Source of the DNA: Clostridia bacterium | GTDB taxonomy: Bacteria > Bacillota > Clostridia > Oscillospirales > Acutalibacteraceae | Assembly: GCA_017519685.1 (NCBI GenBank) | Contig: JAFWRV010000055.1 | Span: forward strand, 1-6,890 | Direction of reading: 5' to 3' | Length of the DNA: 6,890 bases | Part shown: piece after piece, positions 1 to 5,454 of the stretch | Position numbering within the stretch: position 1 is the first letter of the stretch | Layout of the letters: each line of letters starts with the position of its first letter | Program-made: the position numbers and the translations under genes | Notes under the pieces: model-generated | The model's input: only the letters and a program-made list of their open reading frames with translations | What the model was told of the DNA's origin: nothing | The model's database searches: none

Positions 1-94
1 GCCTGCAAAGCATAAGCTTTACGATCCCCTGTGCTACTGCACACTGCCCTCCGGTGACCTTATTCGTTTTCTTAATTATAAACCCATAACATGA
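1..94 (+). CDS. possible 3' end of an unidentified gene (partial at left edge)
   Basis: The frame starting at base 2 is open from the window edge for 30 codons and ends with TGA at 92-94, reading ...YDPLCYCTLPSGDLIRF... The first 60 bases have the base composition of coding DNA (many G/C third positions) and the sequence becomes AT-rich just after. The gene would converge on the lipoprotein gene and share the hairpin at 222-255. Thirty open codons can occur by chance, and I do not recognise the family, so this is only a plausible gene end. Confidence 0.3.
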   Translation, partial: PAKHKLYDPLCYCTLPSGDLIRFLNYKPIT

Positions 95-207
95 ACTTTT
101 CTATTGTTTATGAAAAAATTGAATATCAATCCGACAAATCCTGATTTTATGAGATAATTATAACCCGAAACAATGCAGACGGTCAATAGAATAATTATAT
201 TTAAAAA
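95..207. other. AT-rich intergenic stretch
   Basis: This is AT-rich DNA between the possible gene end at 94 and the terminator. I see no convincing promoter, RNA or open frame on either strand. Confidence 0.5.
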
Positions 208-255
208 GCAAAAAAAATATCCCCGGAGCAATGGGTGAAATCCCCACGCTCCGGG
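208..255 (-). terminator. intrinsic terminator of the lipoprotein gene, possibly bidirectional
   Basis: The arms CCCGGAGC (222-229) and GCTCCGGG (248-255) form an 8-bp GC-rich stem. A second stem inside it pairs ATGGG (231-235) with CCCAC (243-247), leaving one bulged base. Read on the minus strand, the hairpin is followed by a T run (complement of the A run at 210-217). It lies about 57 bp after the lipoprotein stop codon. The plus-strand side has only a loose T-rich tail, so termination of the possible gene from the left is weaker. Confidence 0.85.
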
Positions 256-311
256 TGTTTGTCATTATTCGGATAAACCGGGATTTATCAAAGGATTGCT
301 ATAAGAATTAG

Positions 312-1109
312 TTACTGAGCGGCAGGGACCTCAAAGGTTACGGGGTCTGCGCCTGCTACCAATTCAAATGTATAAACAACGGTCTTATCACCGTAGTTGA
401 ATGTACCTGTGTTGTCGCCTGTGCTGAATTTTGCTTCGGTAACATCATCAGGTGATCCGAAATGGAAAACAGCGTCATAGCCGTTCTGCTCGCAGGTGAA
501 GGGAGTTCCGCCTGTGCCGTCGGCTCTCTCGGTGCGACCGTTTGACTCATCGTCAAAAATGAAATATGTGTCAATCTTGCCGTCAATGCTTGCTGACCAT
601 ACGCCCTTGGTGAAGAGTTTGTCGGGAGTTACATCTTCATCATCGGCTGCCGCGTAATCAATGCTGAGAGTTGCTTCGGAAGCGCTGTCGGCTGTAAACG
701 CGCTCTCTGAGCAGAGGATGTAGATATATTTGCCTTCTTCAATTTTAAGGGTGCCGTCGCCTTCAAGAGCGGGCTGCTGTGCCTGAGCAAGATATCTTGC
801 TCCGTCGGCAAATTTTTCATCAAGAACAAATACTTTCCAGGTAGTGCTGTCATCACTCTTGGTGAATGAGTATGTTTCGGTGGCGTCGCAGATAAGCTCG
901 GTGACGCCCGCGTTGTCAAAGCCGTCTTTCGCAGTGATAACAACAGGCTCGCTGTTGATAATCATTCTGCGCTCGGTTTCAGTATTTTCGGTTTCTGTAT
1001 TTTCGGTTGCTTCAGCTGTTTCTCCCTCTTGCTTTCCGCATGCTGAAAGCGCAACAAGGCAAGATCCTGCGAGAACAATGCAAAGAACTATTGCGAGAAT
1101 TTTTTTCAT
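312..1109 (-). CDS. secreted lipoprotein of unknown function
   Basis: The 265-residue protein starts with a type II signal peptide: MKK, a hydrophobic core at about residues 4-20, and lipobox L21-S-A-C24, so Cys24 should be lipidated and the protein anchored to the outer face of the membrane. Residues 28-47 form an acidic Glu/Asn/Thr linker containing two ENTET units. The rest (about 50-265) is rich in alternating hydrophobic and polar residues, as in beta-sandwich or small beta-barrel domains. There seem to be two segments, about 55-150 and 165-260; the second opens with GVWSASIDGK and has aromatic/Gly-rich strands typical of repeated domains in clostridial lipoproteins. No catalytic motif is visible. 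The start is well supported by AAAGGAG (1119-1125) and a consensus promoter upstream. Substrate or partner is unknown; solute-binding or surface-adhesive roles are guesses. Confidence 0.9.
   Translation of the reverse strand: MKKILAIVLCIVLAGSCLVALSACGKQEGETAEATENTETENTETERRMIINSEPVVITAKDGFDNAGVTELICDATETYSFTKSDDSTTWKVFVLDEKFADGARYLAQAQQPALEGDGTLKIEEGKYIYILCSESAFTADSASEATLSIDYAAADDEDVTPDKLFTKGVWSASIDGKIDTYFIFDDESNGRTERADGTGGTPFTCEQNGYDAVFHFGSPDDVTEAKFSTGDNTGTFNYGDKTVVYTFELVAGADPVTFEVPAAQ
974..1008 (-). repeat. 15-bp tandem repeat coding the ENTET linker
   Basis: Two 15-bp units (974-988 and 989-1003) differ at one base, followed by a partial third copy. They encode the pentapeptide repeat ENTET directly after the lipidated N terminus. 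Such short in-frame repeats can change copy number by slippage and alter the length of the flexible tether. Confidence 0.75.
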
Positions 1110-1144
1110 AACAATTACTCCTTTAGAACTATATTTGTATTTGT

Positions 1145-1173
1145 ATTATAATACTTTGTTTTTGTGTTTTCAA
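1145..1173 (-). promoter_or_regulatory. sigma-A type promoter of the lipoprotein gene
   Basis: On the minus strand, -35 TTGAAA (1168-1173) and -10 TATAAT (1145-1150) are separated by exactly 17 bp. Transcription should start near 1138, giving a leader of about 28 nt that contains the AAAGGAG ribosome binding site at 1119-1125. Confidence 0.8.
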
Positions 1174-1253
1174 TAACAAATTCAATATAGTTGTTCAACG
1201 CTATAACTTAGAATTTGTTTGATTCGCCGAACGATATCTGCGGTTCTGTTTGT

Positions 1254-1730
1254 TCACAGCACCATAATCAGTGTTCCCGCGCCGATTAGCACGCAGCCGA
1301 TGGCAGATTTCAGCGTAAATGATTCGTGAAGAAATACAAACGCAAGGGCCAGCGTAATAATCACGCTCAACTTGTCAACCGGCACTACCTTTGAAACATC
1401 GCCGAGCTGTATGGCCTTATAATAGCAGAGCCAGGACGCACCCGTGGCAATACCCGACAGAATCAGAAATATCCAGCTTTTTCTGCCAATTTGCAACAGA
1501 CCGGATTGCGCGTTTGTAATAAACACCATAATCCACGCCATTGCCACCACAACAACTGTGCGCACAGCCGTTGCGAGGTTTGAATCGACGCCTTCAATAC
1601 CAACCTTTGCAAGTATTGAGGTGAGCGCCGCAAAAACAGCGGACAGAATTGCAAACACAAGCCACATAATCTCTTTTGCCTCCGCAAATTCCGATTTGTC
1701 GATTTGATTATAGCATATTATTACCCACAT
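1254..1730 (-). CDS. half-size EamA/DMT-family membrane transporter
   Basis: From an internal Met22 (ATG at 1665-1667) onward the protein is a 137-residue, very hydrophobic protein with about five membrane helices (in that numbering roughly 2-22, 31-50, 64-83, 97-115 and 119-136). It shows the EamA signature: GASWLCYYKA, then KVVPVDKLSVIIT, then a helix ending FVFLHE and a final glycine-rich helix. Full EamA transporters have two such units in about 300 residues, so this single-unit form probably works as a dimer, exporting an unidentified small metabolite. Two starts compete. ATG 1730 has AAGGAG 5 nt upstream and a good promoter; it adds 21 polar residues. ATG 1667 begins directly at the first helix, as I expect for this family, with GGAGG 11 nt upstream. 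I give the longer form because promoter and ribosome binding site both point to it. Confidence 0.85.
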   Translation of the reverse strand: MWVIICYNQIDKSEFAEAKEIMWLVFAILSAVFAALTSILAKVGIEGVDSNLATAVRTVVVVAMAWIMVFITNAQSGLLQIGRKSWIFLILSGIATGASWLCYYKAIQLGDVSKVVPVDKLSVIITLALAFVFLHESFTLKSAIGCVLIGAGTLIMVL

Positions 1731-1735
1731 TTAAA

Positions 1736-1791
1736 CTCCTTTTTGTACTTTCATCCGATAGAATTATTTCAAACGATGAAATGTCTGTCAA
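1736..1791 (-). promoter_or_regulatory. EamA promoter, inverted-repeat operator candidate and RBS
   Basis: On the minus strand, -35 TTGACA (1786-1791) and -10 AATAAT (1763-1768) are 17 bp apart. This predicts a start near 1756 and a short leader with AAGGAG at 1736-1741, 5 nt before ATG 1730. An inverted repeat, ATTTCA-N5-TGAAAT, lies in and beside the spacer next to the -10 element. The arms TTTCATC and GATGAAA (1749-1755, 1775-1781) also pair across the -10. Either dyad could bind a repressor; which protein would bind is unknown. Confidence 0.6.
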
Positions 1792-1816
1792 AGAAAAGCT
1801 GAAAGGAAAACGGTAC

Positions 1817-1840
1817 AAAAACCCCGATACGGTATCGGGG
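1817..1840 (-). terminator. terminator-like hairpin on the minus strand
   Basis: A near-perfect palindrome (CCCCGATAC 1822-1830, GTATCGGGG 1832-1840, one central base) can form an 8-bp stem with a 3-base loop. Read on the minus strand it is followed by TTTTTG. It sits upstream of the EamA promoter and would stop minus-strand transcription from the remnant region before it reaches that gene. The T run is short, so efficiency is uncertain. Confidence 0.6.
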
Positions 1841-1949
1841 AAAATATGCCTTAAATGGCCGCTCTTGAAAAAATCTGTGTTTTTTAGAGTGGCTGAAGGA
1901 TCAAGAAAGAACGAGAAAATATAACTTTTTCGTACGGACTTAAGAATCA

Positions 1950-1988
1950 GATGTACCGATGTACCCACGGAAGGTACACCGGTACATC
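1950..1988. repeat. long hairpin made of tandem GATGTACC units
   Basis: GATGTACC occurs twice in direct tandem (1950-1957, 1958-1965). After the 7-base loop CACGGAA, its complement follows twice (GGTACACC 1973-1980, GGTACATC 1981-1988). The result is a 16-bp stem with a single A/C mismatch. There is only a TTTT (1991-1994) on the plus side and no T run on the minus side, so it is not a clear intrinsic terminator. It lies 22 bp beyond the stop of the minus-strand remnant. It could be a protein-binding dyad, an mRNA 3' end structure, or the end of a small repeat element. Confidence 0.75.
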
Positions 1989-2010
1989 CGTTTTCTAAGT
2001 TCACACTGTT

Positions 2011-2124
2011 TTATGCTTTCTTTTTCTTTGTAATAATCAATCCAGCTAATGCACTGCAAACAGCCGCAAGCGCTCCACCGGCAATTACTTTGCTGTACCA
2101 TAAAAGTGACTGCAAATTGGATTT
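2011..2124 (-). pseudogene. C-terminal remnant of a membrane- or surface-anchored protein
   Basis: A 37-codon open minus-strand frame ends at TAA (2011-2013) and is preceded in frame by TGA (2125-2127). It encodes a polar lead, a hydrophobic helix of about 19 residues rich in Ala/Gly/Leu/Ile, then TKKKKA and the stop. Helix plus Lys tail at the very C terminus is the layout of a cell-surface anchor or single-pass protein end. There is no ATG start and no ribosome binding site, only a TTG near the beginning, so a truncated gene is more likely than a small intact one. No LPxTG motif remains in the open part. Confidence 0.35.
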
Positions 2125-2137
2125 TCAATATTTTATA

Positions 2138-2166
2138 TTGACATCCTGTTTTCGGTGTGATATATT
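2138..2166 (+). promoter_or_regulatory. consensus promoter of the LexA-type repressor module
   Basis: -35 TTGACA (2138-2143, perfect) and -10 TATATT (2161-2166) are separated by 17 bp. Transcription should begin near 2172, inside the inverted repeat at 2166-2189, so a bound repressor would block polymerase. The ribosome binding site GAGGTG (2196-2201) precedes ATG 2207 by 5 nt. Confidence 0.85.
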
Positions 2167-2189
2167 ATCGTTGACATAAGTAAACGATA
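2166..2189 (+). promoter_or_regulatory. 24-bp inverted-repeat operator candidate
   Basis: Perfect 7-bp arms TATCGTT (2166-2172) and AACGATA (2183-2189) flank a 10-bp centre in which an inner AC/GT pair is also symmetric (2174-2175, 2180-2181). The dyad overlaps the last base of the -10 and the predicted start point. It differs from the usual Firmicutes SOS box (CGAAC-N4-GTTCG), which fits an element-specific repressor that controls itself and the genes downstream. Binding is inferred from position and symmetry only. Confidence 0.65.
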
Positions 2190-2206
2190 GAAATTGAGGT
2201 GTAGAT

Positions 2207-2821
2207 ATGCGTTCAAAAGATCCGCAGATTATGCAGAAGATTATTGAGTTTGTAGAGAAATATCAAAAGGAAAATAATGGTAAATCCCCTTCAAAAGCGC
2301 TTATCGGTGAAGCTGTCGGCATGACCAGGGCCAGCGCATCGAATTATCTGATTGCTATGGCTGAGCGAGGAATGATTACCTATGACGGGCATAATGTCGG
2401 AACGACTTTTATGAACAACTTCAATCCAGAAGGATCGAGCGTTCTCATTCTCAACAACTCAGCTTCCTGTGGCAAACCCGATATTCAGGAGCAGGATATT
2501 GCCGGCAAATGTACGCTGCCTGTTGAGATATTCGGCAGAGGTAATTTCTATATTATCACTGCCCAGGGCGATTCAATGGAAGATGCTCATATCTTTACCG
2601 GAGATTTACTTGTAGTAGATAAAAGCACTGCTCCGAGCGTAGGCGATATAGTAGTTGCCCTTATTGGCAACGAAACAACCGTCAAACGATATGACGGAGT
2701 TAAAAAAGGCAAGGCCGTTCTCTCATATATGAATGAAAGCGTATATCACGGCAAAACCATCACGCTTGATGAGATGGTCTGCTTAGGTATAGTAAAAAGC
2801 GTTATCAGAACAATGGATTGA
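2207..2821 (+). CDS. LexA/S24-type self-cleaving transcriptional repressor
   Basis: The 204-residue protein matches LexA in length and layout. Residues 1-62 form a winged-helix DNA-binding domain (GKSPSKALIGEAVGMTRASASNYL as helix-turn-helix region, positions 25-48). A linker follows with the autocleavage site Cys88-Gly89 in the context S-C-G-K-P. The S24 peptidase domain has Ser123 (GDSM) and Lys160 (TTVKRY) as catalytic dyad. Cys-Gly instead of Ala-Gly at the cleavage site also occurs in UmuD. By family analogy, RecA filaments formed after DNA damage would trigger self-cleavage and derepression. The gene is first in a plus-strand series ending in an integrase, and an inverted repeat covers its own start site, so it most likely controls the element. 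I do not name it lexA, because the operator is not a standard SOS box and the genome should have its own LexA. Confidence 0.92.
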   Translation: MRSKDPQIMQKIIEFVEKYQKENNGKSPSKALIGEAVGMTRASASNYLIAMAERGMITYDGHNVGTTFMNNFNPEGSSVLILNNSASCGKPDIQEQDIAGKCTLPVEIFGRGNFYIITAQGDSMEDAHIFTGDLLVVDKSTAPSVGDIVVALIGNETTVKRYDGVKKGKAVLSYMNESVYHGKTITLDEMVCLGIVKSVIRTMD

Positions 2822-2908
2822 TTATCCTTCCATATACCTTATGTCAAAATTGGTGTTTTCAATCACAATTCAATGACAATACAATTTCTTTCGACTGGAG
2901 GTGACTGC
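2822..2908 (+). other. intergenic gap with RBS for the zinc-finger gene
   Basis: This 87-bp AT-rich gap separates the repressor from the next gene. No terminator hairpin is visible, so read-through from 2138 is likely. A TACAAT (2880-2885) lacks a convincing -35. GGAGGTG (2897-2903) lies 5 nt before ATG 2909 and fixes that start rather than the in-frame ATG at 2873, which has no ribosome binding site. Confidence 0.55.
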
Positions 2909-4006
2909 ATGGATTTTCACGATATGAATAACTTTATACCTAAAACTTATGATATAAGCACAGCAGAACTACGTTATAAAATAAATGAAACTTTAAAAAT
3001 TTGGAAAAAGCTTACATATGTAAACCACACCGTTAAATACAATGGCTCCGAATTCAATGCAGGCACACTCGCATGTATGGCTTTGAATATTGTCAACCAG
3101 GATGAAGATTTTGACAGCGTATATGAACTTGCAGTTGAAATGACCGAAGCGGCTTTGTGTGCCAGATGCCATAAGGACGATACAAAGCCGGAGGAAATAC
3201 AGGAGCTTTGGGATTATGCCACTCAGACATTAATGATGTTCTGGGAATCTGAGCCTTTTGCATATGTTGATGCAGACCGCGTCAGAACCATCTGCGAAAG
3301 CGTAATATGCGATTCAGTTTCGGAAACGGACGGAGAATCATCTCTGAAGTTTAACGATAAGCTGTTTTCACTGGTTTGGAATGCCTGCGATATAGTAATC
3401 GGAATCAAAGATTTGTATGATGCTGTCGGCAGGTTCAATGATTCGTTGACTATTTGTGGTTTGAATTCATCAAAAGCAAATCTCGCAAAAATATTCGATA
3501 AAATATATAAAGATTACTACAATGTATTTCATAGCACGAATAGTGTCGTTGAAACCAACATCAAATATGTTGCCGACGGTTACATCGGCAGAGAATATAT
3601 TTACAACTGCTTCTCACAGATGCTTTTTGCCGATTTCTTTGAAGGCTTGTGTGTCGGCCACTCCATCCGTAAGTGCGAGATGTGCGGCGAATATTTTGTC
3701 GCCGTAAACAGTCTTGAAAAGAGATATTGCAGCAAGAGCTGTGCCGCAAAAGCAGAGACAGAGGGCATAAAACTTAAAAGCCGCGAAACATCCATTGCAA
3801 ACATTTATTACAGAGTAACAGACAATATCAATCATAAGAAAAACAGAAATAAAATCAGCGAAGAAACCTGCGCCAAGGCTAAATATATAGCTAAAGATAA
3901 ATACATTATGGCTAAAACCGATTCGGAATATGCCAGGGGCGAATATATTACAGAAATGGATGCTGATAAACTGATTAAGGAGGCAACGGAAAACTTTGAC
4001 GAATAG
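2909..4006 (+). CDS. zinc-finger protein of unknown function (DUF6076-like)
   Basis: This is a 365-residue, mostly helical soluble protein without signal peptide or membrane segment. Near the C terminus it carries a clear zinc-binding motif: Cys256-X2-Cys259-X14-Cys274-X3-Cys278, read as KCEMCGEYF...RYCSKSC. This resembles the treble-clef type fingers of DUF6076 and CGNR/ABATE proteins; I assign the family from memory of the motif, not from a search. After the finger comes a Lys-rich helical tail (280-365) that could contact nucleic acid. The last 11 bp overlap the next gene, whose ribosome binding site lies inside this one, so the two products are probably made together and may interact. A role as regulator or as partner (even anti-sigma) of the sigma-like protein is speculation. 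The start at 2909 is set by GGAGGTG; an upstream ATG at 2873 would add 12 residues. Confidence 0.85.
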   Translation: MDFHDMNNFIPKTYDISTAELRYKINETLKIWKKLTYVNHTVKYNGSEFNAGTLACMALNIVNQDEDFDSVYELAVEMTEAALCARCHKDDTKPEEIQELWDYATQTLMMFWESEPFAYVDADRVRTICESVICDSVSETDGESSLKFNDKLFSLVWNACDIVIGIKDLYDAVGRFNDSLTICGLNSSKANLAKIFDKIYKDYYNVFHSTNSVVETNIKYVADGYIGREYIYNCFSQMLFADFFEGLCVGHSIRKCEMCGEYFVAVNSLEKRYCSKSCAAKAETEGIKLKSRETSIANIYYRVTDNINHKKNRNKISEETCAKAKYIAKDKYIMAKTDSEYARGEYITEMDADKLIKEATENFDE

Positions 4007-5432
4007 CAAGGCAGACTTCTCCGCTCAGGAGAAGATATTTGAGATGATGACGATGACGAATGAAGAGAAGCAGTTGTTTTCCGAATTCAAACCTCTCTCG
4101 GCGTTCTACAAAATGGGACCGGATTTTGAGGACTATGATTTAAAGACTCTTCCCGATGAAACCTTCAAAAAGATGAGTTACATGCATCAGTTCAACCTCA
4201 AGCCGGCTCCGCCTGAAATATGGGAAGACCATCTTTCGGATTTAATGCGTATAGCCTGCCAGGAAAAGGATCTGACTTATTTCCATTATTTTCTGCATTT
4301 TTATGAAGACAGGCTTAACAAACGGATAAAAGGATTCCTCAGAAAGCAGAATTCCGACAGTAATGTTCCGCCCGGAGATATTGCAGATATTAAGTCAATA
4401 TGCTATTATGTATTGCAGAGGTTGCTTTTGAAATATGATCCGAGTATGGAAGCAAGTTTTGATACATTTGCCTTTTGGTTTCTGAAGGATGTATTCCGTC
4501 TCGTTGAACTGGAAAGATATATGAAACCAGTGCCTTCCCTCGGAACATTCAAGAGGCTCAAAAGAACAGCAGCAAAGTATTCCTGCGAATACGGCGGCTT
4601 CAACAAAGAAAACGAACTCGCGATTCTCGACATTCAGCTTGAATTCAACTGTTCCTATGAAACAGCCGAAAGGTATCTGCAGACATCTCTTGAGTTTTTC
4701 GGCAGAGAAGACTTTTACGGCAGAAATAAAGAGGAAGAAAATTACGAAGAAAACGATTATGCCGCTTACAATTATTACGATGAGGACAACACGGCAGACT
4801 ATGAGTTTTCAAATGTAATTGACAAATCCATTGATTTCAATTCCGATTCTGCGCCCGCTTTGCAGACAAGACCGGTATGGAAAGCGTTCAGAAAACTGAA
4901 CCGTATGGAAAAAGATTTTGTGGTATCAAGGCTCGGAATCTGTGTCAACTGTTGGGGTTCGGTAACTACATCGCCGTATAAAACGAAGTTCTCTTCTCTG
5001 GCAGCAGATTACAAGATGAGAGAGAATTCGGCGGTAAGATCCTATCATAACGCTCTTGATAAGATGGGTGATACTCTTACCGATATGGGCGAATGTCTGC
5101 AGGTTCAGATTCGCCGTATGAAAGAAAATTCAGGCTCCGATGCCGTAACCTATTACTACAGGCCGACCGAATCGGAACCGAATGACAACTGGGGAATAAT
5201 TACTTATTTCCCTGATAACAATATTCATTTTATATGCCGCCTTGCCGATAAGGATTTTTCATCGACAAAGCCTTATGCAAAAGCGGTAATTGAATACTTA
5301 AAAAATATTCCAACCTGTTCATTACCTAATGAAAAAATCGTAACTTTTGATAAACCCTTTGACTGGAATGATAAGCATTATGATTTCGGTCGACGAAAAC
5401 CAAATCTAATACCAAAGGAGGAATCTGCATAA
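3996..5432 (+). CDS. divergent sigma-70-family-like factor with extra C-terminal domain
   Basis: The 478-residue protein is not an obvious family member, but three segments follow the sigma-70 plan. Residues 90-175 look like region 2: DIADIKSICYYVL then KYDPSMEASFDTFAFWFLKD, compare the usual Asp-Leu helix and FDPxxGxxFxTYAxWWI. Residues 180-235 resemble the helical region 3. Residues 293-358 resemble region 4: an LNRMEKDFVVSRLGI helix, then FSSLAADYKMRENSAVRSYHNALDKM as helix-turn-helix. A Glu/Asp/Tyr/Asn-rich acidic linker (240-285) separates regions 3 and 4. The last 110 residues form an unrecognised domain rich in aromatics. The start TTG 3996 uses AAGGAGG (3977-3983), 12 nt away and inside the preceding gene; ATG 4044 or 4047 with AGGAG at 4027-4031 is the alternative. 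It may direct RNA polymerase to element promoters. The sigma assignment is from pattern only; a DNA-binding protein of another fold is possible. Confidence 0.8.
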   Translation: MTNSKADFSAQEKIFEMMTMTNEEKQLFSEFKPLSAFYKMGPDFEDYDLKTLPDETFKKMSYMHQFNLKPAPPEIWEDHLSDLMRIACQEKDLTYFHYFLHFYEDRLNKRIKGFLRKQNSDSNVPPGDIADIKSICYYVLQRLLLKYDPSMEASFDTFAFWFLKDVFRLVELERYMKPVPSLGTFKRLKRTAAKYSCEYGGFNKENELAILDIQLEFNCSYETAERYLQTSLEFFGREDFYGRNKEEENYEENDYAAYNYYDEDNTADYEFSNVIDKSIDFNSDSAPALQTRPVWKAFRKLNRMEKDFVVSRLGICVNCWGSVTTSPYKTKFSSLAADYKMRENSAVRSYHNALDKMGDTLTDMGECLQVQIRRMKENSGSDAVTYYYRPTESEPNDNWGIITYFPDNNIHFICRLADKDFSSTKPYAKAVIEYLKNIPTCSLPNEKIVTFDKPFDWNDKHYDFGRRKPNLIPKEESA

Positions 5433-5454
5433 GAGAAGAAAGGAATTAACAGAA

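Larger units (their letters stand above)
1792..2137. other. gene-poor stretch between EamA promoter and the LexA-type gene
   Basis: No convincing intact gene is seen here. The stretch contains two strong hairpins (1822-1840 and 1950-1988) and a short C-terminal coding remnant on the minus strand (2011-2124), listed separately. A 47-codon plus-strand frame (ATG 1782 to TAA at 1924) encodes a very basic peptide without a ribosome binding site; I do not call it a gene. The mix of hairpins, remnant coding and chance frames suggests a decayed or repeat-type region. Confidence 0.5.

Noticed and set aside
2..60. The AAAGCATAAGCTTT hairpin at the left edge as an RNA element
   Set aside because: The stem is short and lies inside the possible coding frame at the window edge; there is too little sequence to support an RNA call.
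844..1176. Plus-strand open frame opposite the lipoprotein gene
   Set aside because: It lies antisense to a gene with promoter, ribosome binding site, signal peptide and terminator, and its product is low-complexity Ser/Val-rich.
3614..4009. Hydrophobic minus-strand frame opposite the zinc-finger gene
   Set aside because: It is a mirror of a Lys/Glu/Asp-rich coding strand, lacks a ribosome binding site, and the plus-strand gene has clear motifs.
5414..5431. A strong AAAGGAGG before the end of the sigma-like gene as the start of another small gene
   Set aside because: The triplet at normal spacing is ATA, followed by only five more codons to a stop, and it is out of frame with the integrase start at 5455.
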